From assembly GCA_019359355.1 (NCBI GenBank), contig JAHHHM010000012.1:1-64000 (forward strand): a DNA stretch of 64,000 nt, given 5' to 3'. Both the position numbers and the translations under genes were made by a program. Position 1 is the first letter of the stretch; the number at the start of each line of letters is the position of its first letter. Below are positions 49,803 through 58,558 of the stretch, piece after piece. Source of the stretch: Microcoleus vaginatus WJT46-NPBG5 (GTDB taxonomy: Bacteria > Cyanobacteriota > Cyanobacteriia > Cyanobacteriales > Oscillatoriaceae). The notes beneath the pieces are model-generated. The model was not told where the DNA came from. It ran no database searches and worked only from the letters and a program-made list of their open reading frames with translations.

Positions 49803-49889
49803 CCCGGAAAAAGGCAAAAAATAGAAAAAATTGCTTGAGCGTTTTGCCTTTTTTCACGCTTTATGCTTGTTGTTTTTAAGGAAACAGTA

Positions 49890-51041
49890 ATGAACGATCT
49901 TCGTATCGCTTGGCTTGTCCCAGAAGTTGAATTAGGAGCATATTGGCAGCCGGTTTTGAAAGAGTTTACCAAAGTCTTTAAAAATACCGTTTTTTATACG
50001 GGTCGTGTTTGGCCGGGATTTGATCCCACGGCCCCCGGTGCTTCTGCAATTCAGTTAGTGGGCGAAACAAAATTTGTTGAAACCGAGAAAGTTGATACGG
50101 GTTACAATCGCGGCTTTATCGTTGTATCACCCAGCATAGTGGGTTATTTGCTGAAGTTTAAGCCGCAGGTTGTGTTTCCCCAAGCTTTTTCTTTATGGAC
50201 GGTTCTGACGGTGCTATTAAAACCTATTGGGGGCTGGCGGATTGCAATTATTTATGATGGCAGTTCTCCAAATACAGATTTTCGAGATTCCGGATTCCGA
50301 ACGATTGTGCGGCGAAATCTGGCGCGATTTGCGGATGCGTTTGTTGCCAATAGTGAAGCCGGTAAAAAATATTTAATCGAAGTTCTCAAAGTGCCAGAAC
50401 GGAAAATTTTCAAAAGAACGTATCTGGTTCCCGATGCGGAAGCTTTGCTGAAACGCATGGCAGCAACTGAGTTGCCCGAACTTAACTTAGAGCATCCAAC
50501 TTTTCTGTATGTAGGACGAATTACCCAAAGAAAAGGGCTGAAAACGCTTTTGGAAGCTTGTTCAATTTTAAAAAGTCAGGGATACCGAAATTATACCTTG
50601 CTGATTGTAGGCCGGGGCGATCAGCAAGAGGAACTCGAAGCCTTTATTAAGGAGCGTAATTTTGAAGAACAGGTAAAGTGGATTGGATGGGTTGAGTATG
50701 GTAAATTGGGAGCGTATTTTAGCAAAGCTGATATTTTTGTTTTTCCCACTTATGAGGATGTCTGGGGAATGGTAGTTCCTGAAGCGATGGTTTTTGGCAA
50801 ACCGATCTTGTGTTCAAATGGAGCCGCTTCCTATGAACTTGTTGCTGAAGGAGAAAATGGCTATATTTTTGACCCTCACGATCCTCAACAATTGGCTGAA
50901 CAAATGCGCCGACTGCTAGATAATCCTGATTTAATCGCTTCTATGGGCAAGCGCTCACAAGAGTTAATTGCCAAAACAAACCCGCAAGCAGCGGCAGAAG
51001 CCTATATTGAAGTGGCATCTTTTATTATGGGCAAGCGCTGA
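49890..51041 (+). CDS. Family 4 glycosyltransferase
   Basis: I chose the ATG at 49890 (383 residues, MNDLRIAWLVPEVEL) because an AAGGAAA ribosome-binding site at 49878-49884 precedes it; the frame is open nine codons further upstream. The GT-B fold C-terminal half is clear: FLYVGRITQRKGLKTLLEA, LLIVGRGDQ, VKWIGWVEYGKL, then PTYEDVWGMVVPEAMVFGKP, where an Asp begins the usual ExxxxxxxE motif. It probably transfers a sugar from a nucleotide donor during glycan synthesis. It lies between a GT2 and another GT4 gene, all co-directional. Confidence 0.92.
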   Translation: MNDLRIAWLVPEVELGAYWQPVLKEFTKVFKNTVFYTGRVWPGFDPTAPGASAIQLVGETKFVETEKVDTGYNRGFIVVSPSIVGYLLKFKPQVVFPQAFSLWTVLTVLLKPIGGWRIAIIYDGSSPNTDFRDSGFRTIVRRNLARFADAFVANSEAGKKYLIEVLKVPERKIFKRTYLVPDAEALLKRMAATELPELNLEHPTFLYVGRITQRKGLKTLLEACSILKSQGYRNYTLLIVGRGDQQEELEAFIKERNFEEQVKWIGWVEYGKLGAYFSKADIFVFPTYEDVWGMVVPEAMVFGKPILCSNGAASYELVAEGENGYIFDPHDPQQLAEQMRRLLDNPDLIASMGKRSQELIAKTNPQAAAEAYIEVASFIMGKR

Positions 51042-51153
51042 TAATTTTGAGGCAAAATCTACCGAAAGATATTCATCGACTAACTGGATAATATGCCGAG
51101 ATAGGTCAGCGTCGGCTTCCTTTAAAACTTTATTAAACTGAGGTGTTTTGCCT

Positions 51154-52398
51154 ATGAAGGTTCTTCTATCTGCCTTCGCCTGCGAACCTGGACTTGGCTC
51201 TGAGGAAGGGGTGGGCTGGAATATGGTTTTGCAAGCTGCAAAATACCATGAAGTTTGGGTTTTCACGAGAACGTTTTGCCGGCCATTTATTGAAGCGGAA
51301 TTAGCTAAAAATCCGGTTCCAAATTTGCACTTTATCTATTTCGATCCCTTTGGTTGGAGTGAGGATTGGAAAGGCCGGCAGGGGTTGCTACAATTCCATT
51401 ATTACCTATGGCAAATTTGGGCTTATTTTGTTGCCCGTCGGCTGCATCGTGAGGTGGGTTTTGACATCATCCGTCACGTTACTTATGTCAAACACTGGTC
51501 ACCAAGCTTCTTGGCGCTGCTGCCGGTGCCCTTTATTTGGGGTCCTGTAGGGGGTGCAGAGTCGGCCCCCAAAACCTTTTGGAACGAATACAGCCGGCGG
51601 GGAAAGATTTACGAAACGCTGCGACAAATTGCTCAAGGAGTGGGTGAACGCGATCCGTTTACCGCTTTGACAGCGCGGCGTAGTGCTATGGCGTTAGCAA
51701 CCACAGAAGAGACGGCGCAGCGGCTGCGTTGGATGAAGGCAAAGAACGTTCAGGTGTTCTCTCAGGTGGGTTTGTCTGAGGCAGAAATCAGCCAAATGGC
51801 GGAATATGCCGTTGCTCTACAAAGCCCGGTACGCTTCATTAGTGTAGGCCGGCTCTTACACTGGAAGGGCGTGCAACTCAGCCTCAGAGCATTTGCTTTA
51901 GCGAACCTGGAAAACGTCGAGTTATGGATCGTCGGGGATGGGCCAGAACGAAGCCGTTTAGAAGCATTAGCCGGCGAGTTAGGAATCGCGGACAAAGTTC
52001 AGTTTTGGGGCGCTTTACCGCGCAACCAAACCCTGCAAAAGATGGGGGAATGTCACGCCCTGCTTCACCCAAGTTTGCATGAATCTGGGGGGTTTGTCTG
52101 CGCGGAAATGATGGCGCTAGGCCGTCCTGTGATCTGTTTGGATTTAGGAGGACCGGCCACTCAGGTGACAGATGAAACCGGCATTAAAGTGCCGGCTGTT
52201 GATCCCCAAAAAGCTGTTAAAGGTCTAGCTGAGGCGATCTCTCGTTTAGCCGGCGATCAGGCGCTGCGAGAACGCATGGGACAGGCGGGGCAAAAGCGGC
52301 TGAAAGAGGTGTTTGATTGGGATGTCAAGGGTGAGTTTTTTGCCCAACTTTGTGAAAACGTTCTCGCCCAAAATAAAACCCTTAGTGGCGGCAAATAA
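51154..52398 (+). CDS. Family 4 glycosyltransferase
   Basis: The start at ATG 51154 (414 residues, MKVLLSAFACEPG) is favoured by a GAGG element at 51140-51143. The N-terminal half has the ACEPGLGSEEGVGWN motif of one GT4 branch and WGPVGGAESAP. The C-terminal half has ISVGRLLHWKGVQLSLRA, IVGDGPERSRLEALA and HPSLHESGGFVCAEMMALG, whose E-x7-E is intact. It probably takes part in the same polysaccharide as its upstream neighbours. It ends at a perfect inverted repeat shared with the convergent gene's 3' side. Confidence 0.93.
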   Translation: MKVLLSAFACEPGLGSEEGVGWNMVLQAAKYHEVWVFTRTFCRPFIEAELAKNPVPNLHFIYFDPFGWSEDWKGRQGLLQFHYYLWQIWAYFVARRLHREVGFDIIRHVTYVKHWSPSFLALLPVPFIWGPVGGAESAPKTFWNEYSRRGKIYETLRQIAQGVGERDPFTALTARRSAMALATTEETAQRLRWMKAKNVQVFSQVGLSEAEISQMAEYAVALQSPVRFISVGRLLHWKGVQLSLRAFALANLENVELWIVGDGPERSRLEALAGELGIADKVQFWGALPRNQTLQKMGECHALLHPSLHESGGFVCAEMMALGRPVICLDLGGPATQVTDETGIKVPAVDPQKAVKGLAEAISRLAGDQALRERMGQAGQKRLKEVFDWDVKGEFFAQLCENVLAQNKTLSGGK

Positions 52399-52495
52399 TT
52401 TTTAACCACAGATGCTTGCGCGGCGTCCTCTTAGACACACACAAATAAATCTTGGATGCTACCTGTGTTTATCTGTGTGCATCTGTGGTTAAAAA
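52399..52495. repeat. CACAGAT repeat arranged as a 17-bp inverted repeat (possible terminator)
   Basis: TTTTTAACCACAGATGC at 52399-52415 pairs perfectly with 52479-52495. The inner part contains TGTTTATCTGTGTG, the reverse of the dispersed repeat seen at 26217 and 31618. It begins at the base after the stop codon of the upstream glycosyltransferase gene and lies between convergent genes, so its hairpin with A/T-rich ends could stop transcription from both sides. It also looks like a small non-autonomous element. Confidence 0.8.
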
Positions 52496-52574
52496 ATCAA
52501 AAATACCCCACCTTACGAAAGAATAAATAACCCTAATTTATTCTTTTTCCTTAACTTTTGAACAAAAACAAACG

Positions 52575-53402
52575 TCAACCGTAGCGCATTTCTTGAGCCG
52601 GCGGAGTGCCTTCAATACGCTCAAAATCCCGCAATTTTAGTGCCTGTAAAGTACACAGCCAAATATAAAGCGGGTTTAAGAAGATATATCGCTTCCAAAG
52701 ACGCTTTGGTTCTTGCAGTAGCCGATAGAACCATTCCAGCCCTATTTGGGAGAGAAATTCTGGGGCTTTAGACAAAGTGCCGGCATGAAAATCAAACGCT
52801 GCGCCGACAGCCATGACTGGCATCGAAAGTTCATCAGCATATTCATAAGCCCACACTTCTTGCCGGGGGCATCCTAACCCAACAAAAGTAATCGCCGCCC
52901 CACTCTGGTGAATCTGTTCAACTATCTCCTTTTTCTCTTCACCAGAAACTTGCCGGAACCGAGAAGGCTGAGAACCGGCAATAATCAATTTAGGAAATTG
53001 GGCGCACAGATTGCGTGATAAATCTTCCAGCACAGAAGGCTTGCTGCCATACAAATAAATCGGCAGTCCTTCTTTGGCTGCGTGTTCACAAACCAGCAGC
53101 ATTGTGGTCGGGCCACAGACCCGATCAGGTAGGTGGGTCTTGTAAAGTAAATTTAAAGCCCATCGCACCGGCTGTCCATCTGGCAAAATCAGATCCAGAT
53201 GATTGAGCCGGTAGCGATGAATTTCATCAAGCACCCCAGTCATTACCCCGTGAACAGCTAACGCTGAAACGGCCATTCTTTTGCGTTCATGGGCCGCTGT
53301 AATAATTGTCTTAACAGCAGCTTCGTAATCTAAAGCGTTTACCCAAACGCCAAGGATATTTTTTCTTCCTCGATCTATCATTAGAACACCTCTGGTGGCC
53401 AA
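52575..53402 (-). CDS. WecG/TagA/CpsF family glycosyltransferase
   Basis: A 275-residue GT26 enzyme. Members add N-acetylmannosamine(uronic acid) or similar sugars to a lipid-linked intermediate in surface glycan synthesis. The family motifs are present: LDLILPDGQPV (near residue 90, with the catalytic Asp), DRVCGPT, the IYLYGSKP motif, FVGLGCPRQEVW, and GAAFDFHAGTLSKAP followed by GLEWFYRLLQEPKRLWKRY. The true start may be codon 8 (MIDRGRKN). The basic, aromatic C-terminus is where family members touch the membrane. It lies 139 bp downstream of the epimerase gene on the same strand. Confidence 0.94.
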   Translation of the reverse strand: MATRGVLMIDRGRKNILGVWVNALDYEAAVKTIITAAHERKRMAVSALAVHGVMTGVLDEIHRYRLNHLDLILPDGQPVRWALNLLYKTHLPDRVCGPTTMLLVCEHAAKEGLPIYLYGSKPSVLEDLSRNLCAQFPKLIIAGSQPSRFRQVSGEEKKEIVEQIHQSGAAITFVGLGCPRQEVWAYEYADELSMPVMAVGAAFDFHAGTLSKAPEFLSQIGLEWFYRLLQEPKRLWKRYIFLNPLYIWLCTLQALKLRDFERIEGTPPAQEMRYG

Positions 53403-53541
53403 AGTTCAGGGTTGACTTGGTAGATGTCCTGCCTGATCTGCTAAAAATGTGACGGTCAGCACAGTAAGCCTCATTTTTCACAACAGGTGGCTGACTTGCA
53501 TCTATCCTTGAAAGGAATTTAACTGGCAGAATTTGTAGTAA

Positions 53542-54618
53542 TCAGACGGACTCTTGCGGCCAGCGTTCCTTGTTGAACTCGTAGATTTCTTGTAATATTT
53601 GACGAACGTTATATTGCATTTGCCAGTTGGGATAGTGCTTGCTGAACTTACTATTATCGCTGATCCACCAAATGTGATCGCCAATGCGATTGTCATCAGC
53701 ATAATTCCAATTTAGCTTACGACCGGCAATCTCCTCACACATTTGAATGCCTTCCAACATTGAGCAGTTGCTATTCCGACCGCCGCCGGTATTGTAAACT
53801 TCTGCAACGCGAGGGGCTTTGAAAAACTCATAGAATGCCCGGATCAAGTCGGCGCTATGAATATTATCGCGCACTTGTTTGCCTTTATAGCCATTAACTG
53901 TATAAGGCTTACCTGTAACTGTACACTTCATCAAGTAAGCAAGAAAACCGTGTAATTGCGTTCCGGAATGCTTGGGTCCGGTGAGGCAACCGCCGCGAAA
54001 ACAAGCGGTTTTCATTTGAAAGTAGCGTCCGTATTCCTGTACTAAAACGTCAGCCGCTACCTTCGATGCGCCAAACAAACTGTGCAGTGTATGGTCAATT
54101 GACATATCTTCGCGGATACCAGGTTCATAGGTGTGGCCTGGTTCGATTTCCCAGCGATATTCTTTTTCAACCAAAGGTAAGCGATTGGGCGTATCGCCAT
54201 AAACTTTGTTGGTTGAGGTAAAGATAAAAACCGCGTCTGGTGCGTGAAGGCGAGTGGCTTCTAGCAGATGCAGGGTGCCATTTGCATTCACGGTAAAATC
54301 GGTTAATGGCTCACGCGCTGCCCAGTCATGGGAAGGTTGGGCTGCTGTATGAATGACTAAAGCTATCTCTGAACCGTATTCTTTAAATAGCTTGGTAATT
54401 GCTTCAAAATCCCGAATATCTATTTCTACATGGCGATAGTGGGAACCTAAAGACTCTTCCAGTCGCTGCCGATTCCAACTTGTAGAGGCATCGTCACCAA
54501 AGAAGACACGACGCATATTATTGTCAATTCCAACCACGTCTAAGCCTTGTTTGGCAAAGAAGGCAGAGGCTTCAGAACCAATTAGGCCGGCAGAGCCGGT
54601 GATAATAGCAATGCTCAC
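53542..54618 (-). CDS. NAD-dependent epimerase/dehydratase, CDP-paratose 2-epimerase-like
   Basis: A 358-residue short-chain dehydrogenase/reductase. The NAD motif is [11 protein letters not shown], near the N-terminus. [10 protein letters not shown] segment and [13 protein letters not shown], with the Gln-Pro-Ser-His pattern, resemble the CDP-tyvelose/paratose 2-epimerase branch (RfbE-like). Where the catalytic YxxxK is expected the sequence reads SLFGASK, so the tyrosine is a phenylalanine; I believe relatives share this. [15 protein letters not shown] segment and a [11 protein letters not shown] motif follow. It probably makes a deoxy- or epimerised sugar nucleotide for the adjacent glycosyltransferases. 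Confidence 0.88.
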   Translation of the reverse strand: MSIAIITGSAGLIGSEASAFFAKQGLDVVGIDNNMRRVFFGDDASTSWNRQRLEESLGSHYRHVEIDIRDFEAITKLFKEYGSEIALVIHTAAQPSHDWAAREPLTDFTVNANGTLHLLEATRLHAPDAVFIFTSTNKVYGDTPNRLPLVEKEYRWEIEPGHTYEPGIREDMSIDHTLHSLFGASKVAADVLVQEYGRYFQMKTACFRGGCLTGPKHSGTQLHGFLAYLMKCTVTGKPYTVNGYKGKQVRDNIHSADLIRAFYEFFKAPRVAEVYNTGGGRNSNCSMLEGIQMCEEIAGRKLNWNYADDNRIGDHIWWISDNSKFSKHYPNWQMQYNVRQILQEIYEFNKERWPQESV

Positions 54619-55480
54619 AGTTCACTTCCCAAAAAAATAAAGGTTTTGAGTTTAGATATATCCTCAGTCTTGCGCTTGTGGCGCAAGATGCTTCAGCCCG
54701 AATTGGGCGATATTGCAGATGCACTCCTGCCAGCCTTTGAAATTTGGGCAAACACAGGGTGGCTACTTATTTTACCCAGTTTTAACCGGCTTGTATCTTA
54801 CCTTGTCTGAGCAATGCACGATTGAGTTTTTCCGAATACCGGCTGCTAACCCCAGTCGTGGCTTTGTTCGCGGTTTTTATTTGACGACCAAATTTTAAGC
54901 CGGCAGACTGAGCAGACAAGTTGAAGGAAAAGCGCTCAGGTTGCGAGTTATGTTTTCTATAGTTTATACGACTGACTCCACTGCCTATTGCGTATTTCAA
55001 TAAAGCAGGAAGAGGACAGAATGACACATTCGTGTAGATTTGTGTGCCGATATGAAGTTGCGGTTTCAAAGAGTCGGCGTTGAGATTCGGGTTGTCGGTA
55101 AATTCTATGCGCTCGTAAAGTTTTGTGATGGAGGATGATTCTTGCCGGCCTCTATTCGCTGGGCCAATCCTCACTTACAGCCGGCGTGAACAGCACACAC
55201 GGCTCTCCCTTGCCAGATTTTGCGTCACGATTCCAGGCAAAACACGATCCAGTGAGTGGTTTTCACAAACTCGATTGAGGATTCGTGCGTTAGCTATCGC
55301 TTTGGTAAAAGCAGCCGGGAAGGAGATGCTAGAAGAAAAAATTTGCTTGCTCTCAATAGGTTACAACCGGCTCTGAGCTATGGGGTTGATGCACACCTAT
55401 AGAGCCAATCACTAGGGACAAAAGCAAACCTGTTAGAAAATCACCGGCTGTTAGATTCTGATGCGGTAACATTGCCGGTT
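54619..55480. other. Long intergenic region with a hairpin
   Basis: About 860 bases with no supported gene. The open frames here (minus 54782-55174 and plus 55125-55376) show no conserved motif or ribosome-binding site. TCTTGCGC at 54668-54675 pairs with GCGCAAGA at 54681-54688, a perfect 8-bp stem with a 5-base loop. It lies 50 bp upstream of the epimerase start and may affect its expression. Confidence 0.5.
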
Positions 55481-55846
55481 TTAGCGAGTCAGGATCGCTG
55501 TTCTCGCCTCTACATTCATCAACAGTTTGCCCTGTGCGTCAACACTAAAGTCTTTCCCTGGAGTCAATCCTTTACCAATTAACCGCTTATACGCCGCAAC
55601 TGAGGTGATTCTTTGCACTTCGAGCATCACATCGGCAGGAATGATATTTTCGATGGCCCAGAAAACTGAGTCTGTGTCATACCAGAAAAGCAATCGCTCA
55701 ACACTGATGATTGTTAATCCAGCAATCTCTTCCAGCGTCAACTCGGTTCTCAGATAGTTAATCAAGTCTTTGCCTAGCTGGCTATTGCGGGTTCTCAAGG
55801 TCAAAACCATTTTTGCCGTTTCTCGTTCTAGCTCTAATAAGTTCAT
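55481..55846 (-). CDS. Conserved cyanobacterial hypothetical protein
   Basis: I favour the ATG at 55846 (121 residues, MNLLELERETAKMVLTL); the frame also extends to a TTG at 55885. The protein is soluble and mostly helical by appearance. The N-terminal half (LRTRNSQLGKDLINYLRTEL, near residues 17-36) and LLFWYDTDSVFWAIENIIPA, near 57-76, look conserved, and the C-terminus ends in a short beta-rich part. I cannot name a family. It stands alone on the minus strand. Codon use is ordinary for the window. Confidence 0.7.
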   Translation of the reverse strand: MNLLELERETAKMVLTLRTRNSQLGKDLINYLRTELTLEEIAGLTIISVERLLFWYDTDSVFWAIENIIPADVMLEVQRITSVAAYKRLIGKGLTPGKDFSVDAQGKLLMNVEARTAILTR

Positions 55847-56150
55847 ATTAAGGTGGTGGGTTTTCTTACTGTGGTGGGATTGCAATTTTGCTAAGTATAC
55901 CTAAAGGATGAGGTAAATACACCCTAAGGAAGAGAAAAAATTTTTATTTTTTTTTAACAAATCTGCTTCTGATCGGCTACTTCAGCATTGAAATGCTCTC
56001 TCCAAGCAGATCGACAGCTTTTCTCGCAGAATTGTGCCGGCGGTTGTTGCCTCCGCCTAAAGATAGATTTGTTAAAAATTCTTAACAGGGTGCCCGATAT
56101 CGGCACGGCTGTAGGAAGTGAGGGTCAAGGAGAATCAGGCCGGCAAAAAC

Positions 56151-56175
56151 AAAAGCCCCCTTCCGGGGGCTTTTT
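56151..56175. terminator. Strong bidirectional terminator hairpin
   Basis: AAAAGCCCCC, a TTCC loop and GGGGGCTTTTT form a canonical rho-independent terminator. No annotated plus-strand gene ends here. On the minus strand it follows the degenerate remnant at 56213-56484 and the TerB-like gene, so it could end that transcript; alternatively it ends an unannotated plus-strand small RNA from about 56000. Confidence 0.88.
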
Positions 56176-56212
56176 GGGTTTCAGTTGAGTTAAGCGCAAT
56201 GGGGGAAAATAT

Positions 56213-56484
56213 TTAGCCTTTGATTTTAATCAAATCATCTCTTAGCTTTTGCTTTGAGTGCTAAACACTTTCTTGAACCAAATCACCGTAATTTTCTCTT
56301 AACTTGAGAGCTGCTTCTGCTGTAACCTGTGCTTTGAGGCATCGCCACACTCACGTGCTTGAGCAGAGCGTAACTTGCCGGCAAAGCTTTCTGTAACTGC
56401 GAGATAATTTCGTTCTCGAATGCTAACTAAATCACCCGTGATGGAATCGCCTAAATTAACAAAAATTGGCAATGGTTGGTCGCT
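56213..56484 (-). pseudogene. Degenerate coding remnant, unidentified
   Basis: On the minus strand, 56484 downward encodes DQPLPIFVNLGDSITGDLVS and continues IRERNYLAVTESFAGKLRSA. After one frameshift near 56340 the neighbouring frame gives AQVTAEAALKLRENYGDLVQ, then ESV, a TAG stop, and KQKLRDDLIKIKG ending at TAA 56213-56215. Each part reads like ordinary helical protein, and the frames join at one point, so a pseudogene is more likely than chance. I do not recognise the family. It lies just downstream of the TerB-like gene and just before a strong terminator. Confidence 0.4.
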
Positions 56485-56527
56485 CTAGTTCAGTGGCAAC
56501 TGAGTGAAGTGCCCGTGCAGTGTGCGC

Positions 56528-56992
56528 CTAAACTTCCTCGTCGTCCTCAATCAACTCGTCGTCAATCAAGTCGTCTATAATTTCCTGGGCGATCTCTTCA
56601 GGAAGCCCCAATGCTTCTGCAAGATCGTCTAAGAAGGTATCTTCCGACTCATCATCAGATTCCTCGGATAAAATGATTTCAACCGCTACCTCAAAAGAAA
56701 TTTCTATCAGATCATCGGAGAGGGCATCAACTGCTGTATTAAAAAGAACGCCAATGCCTTCTTGATTGAGGATGCCGGTGATTTTATCAAACATTTTTTG
56801 GAACTCTTCGACTGCATAATCCTCGAAGATATCCAAACTGTTAATAATCTCGGTCAAGACTTGATTTTCTTCATCCGAAGGTTGCCCGTCTGCAAAGATG
56901 GTAACCACGGCGATCGCAGCTACGGCTTCTTCAGGTCTAAGGGTTTTTTCGCTCGCACCCTCAGCGCCAAACACGTGATCGTACTTACCCAC
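56528..56992 (-). CDS. TerB-like acidic protein
   Basis: A 154-residue protein starting at GTG 56992 with a strong AGGAGGAAA ribosome-binding site. The N-terminal two thirds match the TerB/tellurite-resistance-like fold: LRPEEAVAAIAVVTIFADG, then PSDEENQVLTEII, and an EVAVEIILSEE segment. The C-terminal 40 residues are extremely acidic (SEESDDESEDTF, LIDDELIEDDEEV), which suggests a metal- or protein-binding tail. TerB-like domains bind calcium or other metals in some proteins; its role here is unknown. It is transcribed alone, with a possible remnant downstream. Confidence 0.82.
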   Translation of the reverse strand: MGKYDHVFGAEGASEKTLRPEEAVAAIAVVTIFADGQPSDEENQVLTEIINSLDIFEDYAVEEFQKMFDKITGILNQEGIGVLFNTAVDALSDDLIEISFEVAVEIILSEESDDESEDTFLDDLAEALGLPEEIAQEIIDDLIDDELIEDDEEV

Positions 56993-57357
56993 TGTCGTTT
57001 CCTCCTGAGATTTATGGCTGCAAGTGTGCTTCTAGAGTGTGCCTGAGTTACTTCTGGAAGTCTACCGGCACACGGCTTTGATTTTCGGCTTTTAGCTCAA
57101 TCTAGCGTGCTAGAACACGCGCACTTGATTTATATCAGCAAGGGGTGGCAACTGTATATAACTGTGGAAACAAATTTTGACAAAGCGGAAGAAAAGCTTA
57201 AATTCCTTAATTAGTGAGGGGCGTAGGGTCAGGTTTATCGCAAAGAAACCGCAAAATCCTTGCAGCCGGCAAACAACCTGTGTAAAAAAATACAACCCTA
57301 TTGTTGGGTTCGTTTTTTTCAATTCCAGGCCGGTTCAGCAAGTTTACGAATGGGCGC
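56993..57357. other. Intergenic region upstream of the TerB-like gene
   Basis: About 365 bases between the TerB-like gene start and the 3' end of the deacetylase-family gene. It should hold the TerB-like promoter. Short open frames on both strands show no motif. No hairpin terminator for the deacetylase-family gene was recognised. Confidence 0.45.
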
Positions 57358-58287
57358 TTAACTTTTCTGTAACAAACATCGCTCCACAGTCGCTACAACC
57401 GATTTTGCCAATGCCTTGAGATCGTAACCGCCTTCCAGGCCAAACACAATCCGGCGCGTCAGCGTCAGGCAATAATCTGTGAATAGCCCAAAATCTTCGG
57501 GTTGCAGTTCGATACCTGCCAAGGGATCAGCGGCATTGGCATCGTAGCCGGCACTAACAATCAGTATATCTGGCTGAAAGTTTTGTAAAAACGGCATCAC
57601 TTCCTTTTCAAATGCCTGCCGGTAGTGCGCTACCTCACTTCCCGCCAACATCGGAATATTTAGTACATTGTTATGTGCCCCCCGCTCACTTCCAGCGCCG
57701 GTACGGGGATAGGCACCCCACTGGTGCAAGGAACAGTAAGCAATTTGGGGATTGTTCTCCACAATGGCTTGAGTGCCATTGCCGTGATGCACATCCCAGT
57801 CGAGGATGGCCACCCGTTCAATTCCTGGTTGTTCTAGGGCGTAGTGAGCAGCGATCGCGGCATTTGAGAAGAGGCAAAATCCCATGCCGCGTGAGCTGAG
57901 GGCGTGGTGTCCTGGGGGACGGGCCAGCACAAAGGCCGGTGTGCCGGTGGCTAGAACGCGATCAACGCCATCCAGCCATGCACTCACCGCCAGCAACGCC
58001 ACATCATAACTGAGACGGGAAACCGGCGTGTCGGGATCAACGTGGCCACCGCCTCTGGCCGCGAGTTGCTGGATTTCTTGGATATAAGATTGAGGGTGAA
58101 TCTGTTCAATTTGAGCCATCACTACTGGCCTTTTTTCCACCGGCGTTGGCGCTTGCCAATCTAGCCGGTCTGCCCAAGCAGAGGCTTTTAGCGCTTCTAC
58201 AATTGCACTCAAACGCTCTGGACGTTCTGGGTGAAGCCGGCCTGTCTCGTGCAGCATGAAAAATTCTGAATAGATGATGGGAAACAT
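57358..58287 (-). CDS. Histone deacetylase family protein (AcuC/AphA-like amidohydrolase)
   Basis: A 309-residue zinc-dependent deacetylase of the family that includes eukaryotic class II deacetylases, acetoin-utilisation protein AcuC and acetylpolyamine amidohydrolases. Key motifs are HPERPERL at the start, RPPGHHALSSRGMGFCLFSN with the catalytic histidine pair, ILDWDVHHGNGTQ with the zinc-binding Asp and His, and SAGYDANAADPLAG with the second zinc Asp. The glycine-rich LEGGYDLKALA at the C-terminus is also typical. The substrate in cyanobacteria is unknown. It is monocistronic on the minus strand, divergent from the CLC gene. Confidence 0.94.
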   Translation of the reverse strand: MFPIIYSEFFMLHETGRLHPERPERLSAIVEALKASAWADRLDWQAPTPVEKRPVVMAQIEQIHPQSYIQEIQQLAARGGGHVDPDTPVSRLSYDVALLAVSAWLDGVDRVLATGTPAFVLARPPGHHALSSRGMGFCLFSNAAIAAHYALEQPGIERVAILDWDVHHGNGTQAIVENNPQIAYCSLHQWGAYPRTGAGSERGAHNNVLNIPMLAGSEVAHYRQAFEKEVMPFLQNFQPDILIVSAGYDANAADPLAGIELQPEDFGLFTDYCLTLTRRIVFGLEGGYDLKALAKSVVATVERCLLQKS

Positions 58288-58558
58288 GGCTATCTCAAAT
58301 AAAAAGGATGGGCTAGAAGTTGGGATTAGAGGATTTGGCAGTCTCTGAACGGGAAAATGAGGCTCTTAAACAAGCAGAAAGCGCTTTTAAAGTTTAGTTA
58401 TTAGTTTAGTTTTTAATTCGTTTGTCATGCTGTGTGGGGCAAATCCCCCTGAAAACCCACTCATAACAAGTCTTCAGTTATGAGCTGATGACAGGTAGCA
58501 TAGAAAGCATACAAATTTTGTATCGTTTATTGCAATAACGAGCGGTAGGAAACAAGCT

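Noticed and set aside
54782-55174. A 130-codon minus-strand frame in the long gene gap.
   Set aside because: No conserved motif, ribosome-binding site or codon pattern supports it; overlapping frames on the other strand are equally open.
58330-58400. A short plus-strand peptide-like reading (EDLAVSERENEALKQAE) before the CLC gene.
   Set aside because: It is about 25 codons long with no start signal; too little to claim a gene or remnant.
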